Below, piece by piece: positions 9,523-18,060 of a DNA stretch of 64,000 nt. The position numbers were made by a program, and so were the translations under genes. Position 1 is the stretch's first letter, and the number at the start of each line of letters is the position of its first letter. Below the pieces are notes generated by a model that was not told the origin of the DNA, made no database searches, and saw only the letters and a program-made list of their open reading frames with translations. Location: assembly GCA_023388935.1 (NCBI GenBank), contig JAEWFG010000280.1:14396-78395 (forward strand), in the 5' to 3' direction. Origin of the DNA: Pseudomonadota bacterium. Its GTDB lineage: Bacteria; Pseudomonadota; Alphaproteobacteria; Rhizobiales; Xanthobacteraceae.

Positions 9523-11034
9523 ATGCGACACAACGCCATCCTGGCCGTTCTGTTGGTTGCGACAAGTCTTGTCGATGTCCGCCATGCCTTCGCGGGGCAG
9601 GCTCCCGCGACCGCGTTAGCCCCCGATATTCCGATCAGCCGTCAAGATCGTGTCTACTCTGCTGAACAATACTCGAACACTGTCTCCGTCACCGATCCCG
9701 TCGACAACAAGCTCCTTGGCATCATCCGCCTTGGCGACTCGTTGCCTGCCAATCTCAGTCCGCTCTACAGGGGCCAGTTGTTGGTGCACGGCATGGGGTT
9801 TTCGCCTGACCATCGCACGATCGCGGTGGTCGCAATTGGTTCGAATGCGGTGATCTTCATCGATACCGCGACCAACAGTGTCAAGCACATCACTTATGTT
9901 GGGCGCTCTCCACATGAAGCGTTCTATACGATGGATGGCAAAGAAGTCTGGGTTGTCGTCCGCGGCGAGAACTACGTCTCCGTACTCGACGGCACGACTT
10001 ACGACGAGAAGGCGCGGATCATCGTTCCCAACGGTCCCGGCATGACGATTTTCTCGCCCGACGGCAAATACGGCTACGTCTGCTCCTCGTTTACACCGGA
10101 GACCGAGGTCATCACGGTTGCCGATCACAGAATTGTCGGCAGGGTTGCGCAAGCGAGCCCGTTCTGTCCCAACATCGCCGTGACGCCCGATAGTAAGCAG
10201 GTCTGGTTTACCCTGAAGGACTCAGGCAAGACTCAAGTCTTCGATGCGCAACCGCCGTTCACGCTCCTGAAGACTCTCGACACCGGTCCGATCACTAACC
10301 ACGTCAATATCGTGCGTAATGCCAACGGCATGTTTGCCTATGTCACGATCGGCGGTCTCAACGAGATTAAAGTGTTTCGCACGGACAATTTCGAACTGGC
10401 CGCGACCATTCCGGTCGGCAATTTACCGCACGGAATCTGGCCGTCTGGGGACGGCACCCGAGTTTATGTCGGTCTTGAGAATGAGGACAAAGTAGCCGCG
10501 GTTGATACCCTGAAGAACAAAGTCATCGCGACGAGTCCGATCGGCCAAGCTCCGCAAGCCCTCGTCTACGTGCCCGATGCCGTACCCGCGATGAGCGGCG
10601 GCATCAACGCGGCAATGACCCGGACGATGGTCGTGCCCGAAGGTCTTGGAACGGATAATTTGCAACCACTCGGCATTGCTGGTCAGACGGCGGAACTGTG
10701 GCTCGTGCCGCCCGGCGCAAAAAAAGACGCAAAAGCGCCGACCAGCGTTTCGCTATCCGACCAGGGGTTGGTGCAGGTGCTGGAGGCCGCTGTCACTGGT
10801 CTCGAGCCTGGAAAGCCATACCTGCTTGCGCTTGCGAGCGAGCCGTCGGGCACTGGCGTTCTCGAACCACTGCAAGGCTTCATGACCAACCCCGCGGGCG
10901 CGGCTGTCGTTAATGCAATCGGGCCAATCCGCCAGCTAGTACGTGGCGAGGACAAGGCTCCGCGTCGTTACCTCGTGATCCTTCCCGGCACTCCAGGTAC
11001 CCACGGAGCCCCCGTTCAAATCCAAAGAGAATGA
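9523..11034 (+). CDS. YncE-like beta-propeller protein, secreted
   Basis: A 503-residue protein with a Sec signal peptide (cleavage near HAFAGQ). It has repeated ~42-residue blades of the YVTN/lactonase-like type, for example VYSAEQYSNTVSVTDPVDNK, FSPDGKYGYVCSS, NLPHGIWPSGDGTRVYVG and DKVAAVDTLKNKVIATSPIG. The last ~140 residues (after APKTSV-like SLSDQ) form a separate, non-propeller C-terminal domain. AAGGAG lies inside the end of the DUF305 gene, giving tight translational coupling. YncE-type propellers are periplasmic binding proteins without a fixed reaction; role unknown. Confidence 0.8.
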   Translation: MRHNAILAVLLVATSLVDVRHAFAGQAPATALAPDIPISRQDRVYSAEQYSNTVSVTDPVDNKLLGIIRLGDSLPANLSPLYRGQLLVHGMGFSPDHRTIAVVAIGSNAVIFIDTATNSVKHITYVGRSPHEAFYTMDGKEVWVVVRGENYVSVLDGTTYDEKARIIVPNGPGMTIFSPDGKYGYVCSSFTPETEVITVADHRIVGRVAQASPFCPNIAVTPDSKQVWFTLKDSGKTQVFDAQPPFTLLKTLDTGPITNHVNIVRNANGMFAYVTIGGLNEIKVFRTDNFELAATIPVGNLPHGIWPSGDGTRVYVGLENEDKVAAVDTLKNKVIATSPIGQAPQALVYVPDAVPAMSGGINAAMTRTMVVPEGLGTDNLQPLGIAGQTAELWLVPPGAKKDAKAPTSVSLSDQGLVQVLEAAVTGLEPGKPYLLALASEPSGTGVLEPLQGFMTNPAGAAVVNAIGPIRQLVRGEDKAPRRYLVILPGTPGTHGAPVQIQRE

Positions 11035-11104
11035 ATAATGCGTCCTGACGCGTCGACTACGATTGGACGTTGGCTGCAGCGCGTGAGTCCGTTAGTGGGA
11101 CCCC

Positions 11105-11260
11105 ATGCGGGCGTCACCCCTCCGGCACCCCGGCCATACGCATGCCCTCGTAGATGCGCCCGCGGTTGGCGGGATAGGTCTGATGATCGCTCGACAGAGT
11201 GCGCTGGAAACGGCGGATAGTGAAACGACCGTCGACAACAAAGACGCTATGTTCAATTAG
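11105..11260 (+). pseudogene. Small ORF ending in the permease C-terminal tail (remnant)
   Basis: A 51-codon frame that ends ETTVDNKDAMFN, the same final residues as the AI-2E-family permease. Only the last ~11 codons match. The upstream part (HALVDAPAVGGIGLMIARQSALETAD) has a hydrophobic stretch but no recognisable family. The frame has no convincing ribosome site. It is best read as the scar of a second permease gene end or of a recombination event, not as an expressed gene. Confidence 0.4.
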
Positions 11261-11310
11261 TCTAGCGAAAGACGAGAGAAGGCTTCCTGCACATCCCGAC
11301 CCAAATCGGG
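11226..11310 (+). repeat. Right copy of direct repeat (permease gene 3' end)
   Basis: Counterpart of 8532-8610. It keeps the codons for TVDNKDAMFN and a stop (TAG instead of TAA), a divergent stretch of about 10 bases, then the same GACGAGAGAAGGCTTCCTGC block. The remainder of the 11035-11691 gap holds no clear gene. Confidence 0.85.
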
Positions 11311-11691
11311 ATTATGAGTTGTGTTGGGCTGACCGCATGTCATTCGATTTTCGCCGAACAGGAATGACGCGCGTAGCATTCGCCCTGGTCAAGTCGCGTT
11401 CGAGGTTTGCTTGGCCTTGACCACGCGAAAGATGTTCCCCGACTTCCGGAATTCGGTCAGCATCGCTGTCTACTGCGTCGCGCCCTAGCAACAGTCATCG
11501 AGAAACTCGGATCGCTTTGGTTGTTCGCCACACTCGTGGCGATTCTTCCGGTGATTGTCGCGTTCGCATATTTGCAGGCTGAGCTTGAATTTCGTGCATG
11601 CCGCCGTTCACGGCGAGCAGCGGGAACGAGCCAATGCATGTGTGCGCCATCCGCGAAGCGAAAGCATTTTGGTGCCGGCGTCAGGTGCGCG

Positions 11692-14580
11692 ATGAAATTG
11701 CAACCAGAAGAGGTGGAAGGTTTTCTTGGCAGATTGCTGCTGACATCCACCGTGGTCATGGCGGCGTTGGCAACGATGCCGGCCCGGGCTCAGGACGCCA
11801 CATGGGTGGCAGCGACAGCATCGATCGATTTCAATAACCCCGCCAATTGGTCAACGGGCACGGTGCCGACTGGCATCGCATCCTTCGGGGGAGCGCCAGC
11901 GACGGTTGCGGACCCAGGCATACTTGGTGGAGCAACCAACACTCTTAATCAGATCCAGTTCTTGGCGCCGCCGCAGGGAGCGCTTCAATACACTATCGGT
12001 GTGTTTGGCACTCTCAACCTTGTCGGTGTCGGCGTTACAAATCCTTCCGGCACTCCCCAGGGTATTGTCGTCCTATCGGGAGGGATCCTGAACTTCAACA
12101 ACAGCAGTTCGGCAGGCGACAGCAGTACGATTGGCTATGCCAATCGAGGCGGAACAATTAACTTTAATAATGGTGCCACCGCCGGTAGTGCCAACTTTGA
12201 AAATCAAACCGGCGGCGGTACGACCGGTATAATTACTTTCAACAACAGCAGCAGCGCTGGTAGTTCCATTATTCGGAATGATGTTGGTGCAGGTATCGTC
12301 ATTTTCGCAGGTGCGAGCACCGCCGGCAGCGCCAATATTTTGAATGAATCGACTGGAGGCGGTGAGATTATCTTCGCTGGTACGAGCACCGCGGGCAGCG
12401 CTGTCATCCAGAACCTGGTACAACCCGGTAACACCATCACCTTTCAGAATAGCAGCAACGCCGGCAGTGCCAGTATCAGCAACGCCGCCGGCAGTACAAT
12501 CACCTTTACCGATTCTGCGAATGCCGCTCAGTCGCAGATCGTGAATCCTGGAACGTTGAATTTCAACAGTCTTTCTTCGGCCGGCTCGTCAACGATCACC
12601 AACACCGGCACGACGACGTTTTCTGGTTCTGCCACTGCCGATCATGCGACGATAACGACGAATAGTGGAGGGGTCACGAGTTTCTCAGGCTCCAGCACCG
12701 GCGGTGTGGCTCGCTTCATCACCAGTGCTGGCGGCACCTTCGATATGTCCCCCCTGACGTCTGGCGCAATGACCGCCGGCTCGATCGAAGGCGAGGGAAA
12801 CTATTTTCTTGGTGCCAACGAACTCACCACTGGCCTGAACAATCTCTCGACAACGGTCAGCGGAGTCATCGCCGACGGCGGTGCGGCAGGCGGCACTGGC
12901 GGTTCGCTGATCAAGGTGGGCACCGGCACGCTCACGCTGACGGGCGCCAACACCTACACCGGTCCGACGACGGTCATCGGTGGCACGCTTGCGGCGGGCG
13001 CTGTCGATACGTTCAGCGCGGCCTCCCATACCGTTGTGCAGACTGGCGGCACGCTCGCCCTGCAGGGCTTTAACCAGACTCTCGACAATGGCCTTGAGAA
13101 CGCGGGAACAGTGCAACTCGGGGTTCCAAGTGTAACGGCTCCGGGCACGACGCTGACCGTCGCCAGCAATTATGTCGGCACGAACGGCATCCTCGCGCTC
13201 AACACGTTTCTCGGTACCGATGGCTCGCCGTCGGACAAGCTCATCATCAACGGAGGCACCGCCACCGGCGGTACGAGTATTCTAGTTGCCAATGTCGGAG
13301 GGCCGGGCTTGCTGACCACGGCAAACGGAATCTTGGTGGTGAATGCTATCAACGGCGCCACGACACCCGGTGCCTTTACGCTTGCCAATCCGGAGCTGCG
13401 CGCGGGTGCTTTCGACTATCGCTTGTTCCAGGGCGGCCTCAACGGCAGCGACCCCAACGATTGGTTCCTGCGCTCGACCTTCGTCGAAGAGACGCCGACA
13501 CCCCCGACCCTCGTTCCGATCATCGGGCCGGAGCTTGCGACCTACGGCGTGGTGCAGCCGGTCGCCCGCCAGCTCGGCCTGACCACGCTCGGCACCTTCC
13601 ATGAGCGCTTCGGAGATGCGTCAGCGGACGCGGCGTGCTTGAGCGGAGCCTCGACCGGCTGCTGTGCCACACCTGACGGCGCTGCCATCATCAAAGCCCC
13701 ACCCGTCCCGTACGGCAACTGCCGACCCGCGGTCTGGGGCCGCCTGTTCGGCCAGCAGATCGACAACCACTACCAGGCCTTTGCCGACCCGCGCGCCAGC
13801 GGCCAGGTGGCCGGCATCCAGACCGGCATCGACGTCTGGCGCGGCAGTCTGATCCCGGGACACAGTGACGTCGCCGGCCTCTACTTCGCCTATGGCAACG
13901 GCAATGTGGGCGTGGATGGTTTGGTCACCAATGCGGCGGCGACCGCCTATGTGCTGCAACACACCGGTTCGGTGAACCTCAATGCCTATTCGGTCGGAGG
14001 CTACTGGACCCATTATGGCCCTGGCGGCTGGTACATCGACACGGTGCTGCAGGGGTCGTTCTACAACGGCAACGCGGCGACACAGTTTGCCAACCTGCCG
14101 ACCAACGGCACGGGCTTCATCTCCTCGTTGGAGACGGGCTATCCGATTCCGCTGCCGTGGTTCGGGCCGCGCTTTGTGCTGGAGCCGGAGGGCCAGATCA
14201 TCTGGCAGCGGGTTTCCTTCGATGATGCCAATGACGGCTTGGGGCCGGTCGGGCTCGGCACCACGTCCGGCGCCAGCGCACGGCTCGGCTTGCGCGGCAA
14301 GTGGACCATCAATGACCCCGCCGGGCGGGTATGGCAGCCCTACGTGCTCGCCAATGTCTGGCGCGACTGGGGCGCCAACGCGACCACGATGTTCGGCATC
14401 GACCCGGTGCCCTTGCTCGAGCAGGCGACGCGGCTCGAGTTTGCTGGCGGCCTCAGCGCAAAAATCCTTCCCGGCCTCAGCCTCTATGCGCAGGCCGGTT
14501 ACCAGTTCGCAGTGAGCGGCACCGATGGCGGTAGGCGCGATGGTGTCAAGGGTGACTTCGGCGTGCGGTACTCGTGGTAG
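11692..14580 (+). CDS. Autotransporter (type V secreted) with beta-helical passenger
   Basis: A 962-residue outer-membrane autotransporter. The N-terminus is an extended signal region (hydrophobic LLLTSTVVMAALATMPARAQ). The passenger has many short repeats of the form S-T-A-G-S-A-x-I-x-N-x-x-G-G-x-I-T-F, forming a right-handed beta-helix. A typical autotransporter-associated strand repeat follows (KVGTGTLTLTGANTYTGPTT, then VIGGTLAAG). The last ~270 residues are the translocator beta-barrel, ending FGVRYSW with the terminal aromatic residue needed for barrel assembly. The start at 11692 was chosen because the signal begins there; the frame is open from 11407. Probable surface adhesin or matrix protein; target unknown. 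Confidence 0.8.
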   Translation: MKLQPEEVEGFLGRLLLTSTVVMAALATMPARAQDATWVAATASIDFNNPANWSTGTVPTGIASFGGAPATVADPGILGGATNTLNQIQFLAPPQGALQYTIGVFGTLNLVGVGVTNPSGTPQGIVVLSGGILNFNNSSSAGDSSTIGYANRGGTINFNNGATAGSANFENQTGGGTTGIITFNNSSSAGSSIIRNDVGAGIVIFAGASTAGSANILNESTGGGEIIFAGTSTAGSAVIQNLVQPGNTITFQNSSNAGSASISNAAGSTITFTDSANAAQSQIVNPGTLNFNSLSSAGSSTITNTGTTTFSGSATADHATITTNSGGVTSFSGSSTGGVARFITSAGGTFDMSPLTSGAMTAGSIEGEGNYFLGANELTTGLNNLSTTVSGVIADGGAAGGTGGSLIKVGTGTLTLTGANTYTGPTTVIGGTLAAGAVDTFSAASHTVVQTGGTLALQGFNQTLDNGLENAGTVQLGVPSVTAPGTTLTVASNYVGTNGILALNTFLGTDGSPSDKLIINGGTATGGTSILVANVGGPGLLTTANGILVVNAINGATTPGAFTLANPELRAGAFDYRLFQGGLNGSDPNDWFLRSTFVEETPTPPTLVPIIGPELATYGVVQPVARQLGLTTLGTFHERFGDASADAACLSGASTGCCATPDGAAIIKAPPVPYGNCRPAVWGRLFGQQIDNHYQAFADPRASGQVAGIQTGIDVWRGSLIPGHSDVAGLYFAYGNGNVGVDGLVTNAAATAYVLQHTGSVNLNAYSVGGYWTHYGPGGWYIDTVLQGSFYNGNAATQFANLPTNGTGFISSLETGYPIPLPWFGPRFVLEPEGQIIWQRVSFDDANDGLGPVGLGTTSGASARLGLRGKWTINDPAGRVWQPYVLANVWRDWGANATTMFGIDPVPLLEQATRLEFAGGLSAKILPGLSLYAQAGYQFAVSGTDGGRRDGVKGDFGVRYSW

Positions 14581-14705
14581 GGTTGCCCTTCAAAAGCGAC
14601 GGGAGAGGATTCTGACAAGCAGCCGGCACCGCTTGCCGGACGGTCCGGGGTTGAAGAGGTGCTTTCGATTGTTCGCCTGTTTCAATCGTCGCCTTCCGAC
14701 CTTTC

Positions 14706-14906
14706 CTATTCGTTCTCGGCGCCAAGGATCAGAGTGCCCAATCCAAAGAACGTGACGCCACCGACCCAGAGCAGCTCAAGCGTTGTCTCGAACTCCGAGG
14801 TCTCGATCGGTGCGTCGCGCGTGAAGGTCACGATGATGAAAACCAGGTTCAGAAGCAGGCCGGTCAAGCCACACACGAAAAACAGTGATTTGAATATGCG
14901 TGTCAT
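14706..14906 (-). CDS. Small two-helix membrane protein
   Basis: A 66-residue protein starting MTRIFKSLFFVCGL, with two hydrophobic segments (about residues 6-27 and 42-60) and a short acidic loop (PIETSEFETT). GAGGA lies 4 bases before the ATG. The frame extends upstream to 14981 but with polar, unstructured content. No family recognised. It is convergent with the autotransporter gene and 270 bp from the oxidase remnant on the same strand. Confidence 0.5.
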   Translation of the reverse strand: MTRIFKSLFFVCGLTGLLLNLVFIIVTFTRDAPIETSEFETTLELLWVGGVTFFGLGTLILGAENE

Positions 14907-15178
14907 GGTTCCTCGCTTCACACAGAGTTGCGCTCGAGTTCCGACAAAGCCTTCGCCATTACGCTGGGAGTTTGGCGGCACTTACTATCGCGAAGGATTC
15001 GGACCTTTATATAGGGCGAACGGTCACGATGGCGGGAAGCTACCCGGGGGGTAGTTTGCCACTTCAGTCCTGAGTTTGATCATCTTGGGAAACGGCTGCC
15101 TTCGACTTCTCGCCCGAAGCAGAGATCGCGTCGTCCTCTGTCGATGATCCCTCTTGGACCCAGAGCCAGGTATCCGTT

Positions 15179-15541
15179 CTAGGAGCGCGGCGTGAATTGG
15201 TTCAGGTCGAAGATGCCCATCTGCTGCTCCAGTTGAGCGACGCGGGCTGCATTCTCCACCGTCATCTCCACGCGATCTCCGCGATGGAAACGAAGGACGG
15301 GTCCCAGGATGGGTGCTGAGTAGCCGAATGTCCGCGCGGGCTTTCCCTTGTAGAACTCATGGGAGCCGGGCGCTGCCTTGAGATGAACGACGTTTCCTTG
15401 ACTGGCCGCATCGATCAGCCGGGGTATGGGCAGGCGGCTGGCGCCTCGCGTTCTTTCGCCCCGGCCGAACCGCGCATCCAGCACGGTTGCCGACGCGACG
15501 ATGCCCGCACCCAACGTTAGCGCTCTACGCCGCGTGATCAT
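15179..15541 (-). pseudogene. Truncated multicopper oxidase gene
   Basis: The frame begins with a twin-arginine-like signal (MITRRRALTLGAGIVASATV) and the first strands of a multicopper oxidase (VLRFHRGDRVEMTVENA). It then jumps directly to LEQQMGIFDLN and stops after ~120 residues. A full oxidase has about 450 and its first copper motif (HWHG) should follow the N-terminal strands; none of the four copper motifs is present. The tail resembles the normal C-terminal ending of these enzymes (the intact one at 16600-18057 ends MALFDYA), so a large internal deletion is the simplest reading. It lies 25 bp after the DoxX gene in the same operon. Confidence 0.65.
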
Positions 15542-15566
15542 GTTGCTTTCCGACAGCCGCCGCACC

Positions 15567-16037
15567 TCAACGCTGCATCCGTGCATCGAACGACCAGCGC
15601 CCGCCTCCAACGATCAGCAGATAGAGGCAACCCAGCAGCATCGTGAGGTCGGCCCGCGCTTCGTGCATCATGCTCCAAAATCCGGTCCGTTTGATGTCCT
15701 GCGCAAGATGGAACATCCAGACGTCATGGCTGAGCAGGATTGGCAGCTTGGTCGAGATGAGCGCGACGATCATGATGATAATAAGCGGAATCGAAGCCAG
15801 TCGCGTGAACAGGCCGAAGACGATGAGGAATCCGCAAACGGTTTCGACCACACCGACGAACGGCCCCATGAGATCGGGAAAGGGGATGCCGATCTTCGTG
15901 AACCGTCCAGCTCCCAGAATGTCTGGAAAGATCAGTTTCTGGATGCCCTCGGGGAAGAAGACCATCAGGCCGATTTGCAGCCGGATGAGGACGGTCCAGG
16001 CAGGTGCCTTGGTCTCGAGCAGATCGTGCCAGTTCAT
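15567..16037 (-). CDS. DoxX family membrane protein
   Basis: A 156-residue inner-membrane protein with four hydrophobic helices and the DoxX pattern RLQIGLMVFFPEGIQKLIFP near the N-terminus, then FVGVVETVCGFLIVFGLFTR in the middle. DoxX/DoxD-like proteins are linked to quinone or thiosulfate redox reactions and to oxidative stress, but the activity of most members is unknown. It is followed in the operon by the deleted multicopper-oxidase gene, so its original partner is probably non-functional here. The PadR gene starts 140 bp away in the opposite direction, so the gap is a divergent promoter region. Confidence 0.8.
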   Translation of the reverse strand: MNWHDLLETKAPAWTVLIRLQIGLMVFFPEGIQKLIFPDILGAGRFTKIGIPFPDLMGPFVGVVETVCGFLIVFGLFTRLASIPLIIIMIVALISTKLPILLSHDVWMFHLAQDIKRTGFWSMMHEARADLTMLLGCLYLLIVGGGRWSFDARMQR

Positions 16038-16177
16038 ATCGCTGTCCTTTGACCGACCGTGGAGGGAAGCAATTCGTGGCCAGCTCTCTGAAGGTACCGC
16101 TGCCGCAGCCAGTCGCACCTTGACAGTGCAGTGACGGCCCGCCTTTGGTCTATGGAGATCGGTGAGGACTGCCGTCG

Positions 16178-16480
16178 ATGAAGTTCAAGGACCTGCTCAG
16201 CGGATTCATTCGTCTCCATGTGCTGCACCACGCAGCAGAGCACGAAATCTACGGCCAGTGGATGATCGAAGAGCTCGCCCGTCACGGCTACAAGCTCAGC
16301 GCCGGCACGCTGTACCCCATGCTCCACGCGATGGAGCAAAAAGGGTATCTCCGATCCCGCAAGGAGCGCGACGGTCGAACGGTCAGGACCTTTTATCGAG
16401 CTACGGCGCTGGGGCGCCAGGCCTTGGCGGTCGCCAAGACACGTCTGCGTGAGCTCACCGGCGAAGCGATGAAGGATTAG
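16178..16480 (+). CDS. PadR family transcriptional regulator
   Basis: A 100-residue single-domain winged-helix repressor. The PadR core is clear: IRLHVLHHAAEHEIYGQWMI, GYKLSAGTLYPMLHAMEQKG (recognition helix region) and YLRSRKERDGRTVRTFYRAT (wing). The C-terminal dimerisation helix is short, as in PadR subfamily 2. It lies directly upstream of the multicopper oxidase and chrA genes. An inverted repeat in the gap between them (16534-16548) is a plausible operator, so it probably controls that pair in response to metal or oxidant (inference). Confidence 0.85.
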   Translation: MKFKDLLSGFIRLHVLHHAAEHEIYGQWMIEELARHGYKLSAGTLYPMLHAMEQKGYLRSRKERDGRTVRTFYRATALGRQALAVAKTRLRELTGEAMKD

Positions 16481-16530
16481 CGTTTCCAATCGCATGATTC
16501 CACTTGCGACGTGGCCATTCGCTCGATTAA

Positions 16531-16550
16531 CGATATCGGAATTCGATAAC
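16531..16550 (+). promoter_or_regulatory. Inverted repeat, candidate PadR operator
   Basis: TATCG-GAATT-CGATA (16534-16548) is a perfect 5+5 inverted repeat around a 5-bp spacer. It sits between the PadR stop (16480) and the oxidase start (16600), where a repressor would block the oxidase/chrA promoter. Confidence 0.45.
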
Positions 16551-16599
16551 GAAGGCCAAGCACGTTGTGAGCTGCTGCTTCAAGAATCTGGGAGGCCGG

Positions 16600-18057
16600 A
16601 TGATCGACCGCCGCTCTCTTCTGGCCTACGGGGCCATACTCCCGCTGGTGGGTCCGAACTCCTCGGCCACACGGGCCGCGGAACAGGCCGGCGGAGACCA
16701 AGGGAAAGCCGACTACACCTTACGGATCGCGACTGGCCTTGCCGAGCTGGCTCCCGACCACATCGTGTCGACGACGCTCTACAATGGCCAGTTTCCGGGC
16801 CCGCTGCTGCGCTTCAAGGAAGGACAGCGCGCGGTGGTCGACGTCCACAACGACACCGACGTGCCTGAGCTCGTTCACTGGCACGGCCAGATGATCCCGA
16901 GCGACGTCGACGGGGCGGCTGAGGAAGGCACGCCCTTCATCCCGCCGCACGGCATGCGGCGGATCTCATTCGTGCCGAAGCCAGCCGGCTTCCGCTTCTA
17001 CCACACGCATGTCGTGGCCGGCGCCGACCTCAACCGCGGCACCTACACCGGCCAGGTCGGACCGGTCTACATCGAGCCGAAGAACGAGCCCGGCGCCTAC
17101 GACCGCGAGGTCTTCCTGGTGCTCAAGGAATTCACCCCCTCGTTCAGCCGCGGCGGCGACATGGCGATGGACTTCCTCGCCAGCGAGCCGATCAAGGAGC
17201 TGAAGGACCTCGGCAAGAAGTCCGACGACGAGGCCCAGGAAAAGGCCAAGGGCTTCGAGGTTGGCTACGACCTCTTCTCGATCAACGGCAAGATGCTGGG
17301 GCACGGCGAGCCCGTCCGGGTCAAGCAGGGCGAGCGCGTGCTGTTCCACGTCTTGAACGCCAGCGCCGGCGAGATCCGGAGCCTCGCGCTGCCGGGGCAC
17401 TCGTTCAAGATCGTGGCGCTCGACGGCAATCCCGTGCCGGCGCCGAAGGACGTGCCGATGCTCTGGCTCGGGACGGCCGAGCGCGTCTCGGCGATCGTCG
17501 AGATGAACCGTCCGGGCGTCTGGAATATGGGCGACCTCGCCGATGACGACCGCAAGCGCGGAATGGGAATCGTCGTCGAGTACGCCGGCTCCAAGGGCAA
17601 GCCGCAATGGGCCAAGCCGAAGCCCTACAAGTGGGACTACACGCTGTTCGGCAAGCCCGGTGCGTCGCCGGCCAAGCCGGACGAGACGATGGAATTCACC
17701 ATCGTCAAGCGCAATGGCGCGTTGAACGGCTTCAACCAGTGGACGCTCAACGGCCAGGCGTTCTCGATGGAGACGATGAAGCCGATGTACAAGGTGCGGG
17801 AGGGACGGCGCTATCGCTTGAAATTCCGCAACGCCAGCGACGACATCCACCCGCTGCACCTCCACCGCCACAGCTTCGAACTGGCGCGGGTCGGCGGCAA
17901 GCCGACTGCCGGCGTGCTCAAGGACGTGGTCATGCTCGCCGGCTTCCAGGAGATCGAGTTCGATTTCGTTGCCGACAATCCGGGAACGACGCTCTTCCAC
18001 TGCCATCAGCAACTGCACATGGACTTCGGTTTCATGGCCCTGTTTGACTACGCGTGA
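16600..18057 (+). CDS. Multicopper oxidase
   Basis: A 485-residue periplasmic multicopper oxidase that couples substrate oxidation to reduction of O2 to water. It has a twin-arginine-like export signal (MIDRRSLLAYGAILPLVG), three cupredoxin domains and all four copper motifs: HWHGQ, YHTH, HPLHLHRHSF and HCHQQLHMDFGFM, the last providing the Cys-His and axial Met ligands of type-1 copper. GGGAGG precedes the ATG at 16600. chrA begins 4 bp after its stop, so both are translated from one mRNA. Likely roles are copper or phenol oxidation; substrate cannot be read from the sequence. Confidence 0.9.
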   Translation: MIDRRSLLAYGAILPLVGPNSSATRAAEQAGGDQGKADYTLRIATGLAELAPDHIVSTTLYNGQFPGPLLRFKEGQRAVVDVHNDTDVPELVHWHGQMIPSDVDGAAEEGTPFIPPHGMRRISFVPKPAGFRFYHTHVVAGADLNRGTYTGQVGPVYIEPKNEPGAYDREVFLVLKEFTPSFSRGGDMAMDFLASEPIKELKDLGKKSDDEAQEKAKGFEVGYDLFSINGKMLGHGEPVRVKQGERVLFHVLNASAGEIRSLALPGHSFKIVALDGNPVPAPKDVPMLWLGTAERVSAIVEMNRPGVWNMGDLADDDRKRGMGIVVEYAGSKGKPQWAKPKPYKWDYTLFGKPGASPAKPDETMEFTIVKRNGALNGFNQWTLNGQAFSMETMKPMYKVREGRRYRLKFRNASDDIHPLHLHRHSFELARVGGKPTAGVLKDVVMLAGFQEIEFDFVADNPGTTLFHCHQQLHMDFGFMALFDYA

Positions 18058-18060
18058 CGC

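Noticed and set aside
12100..12720. Repeats in this stretch as a CRISPR-like or satellite array
   Set aside because: The repeats are imperfect, in frame and encode beta-helix strands of the autotransporter passenger.
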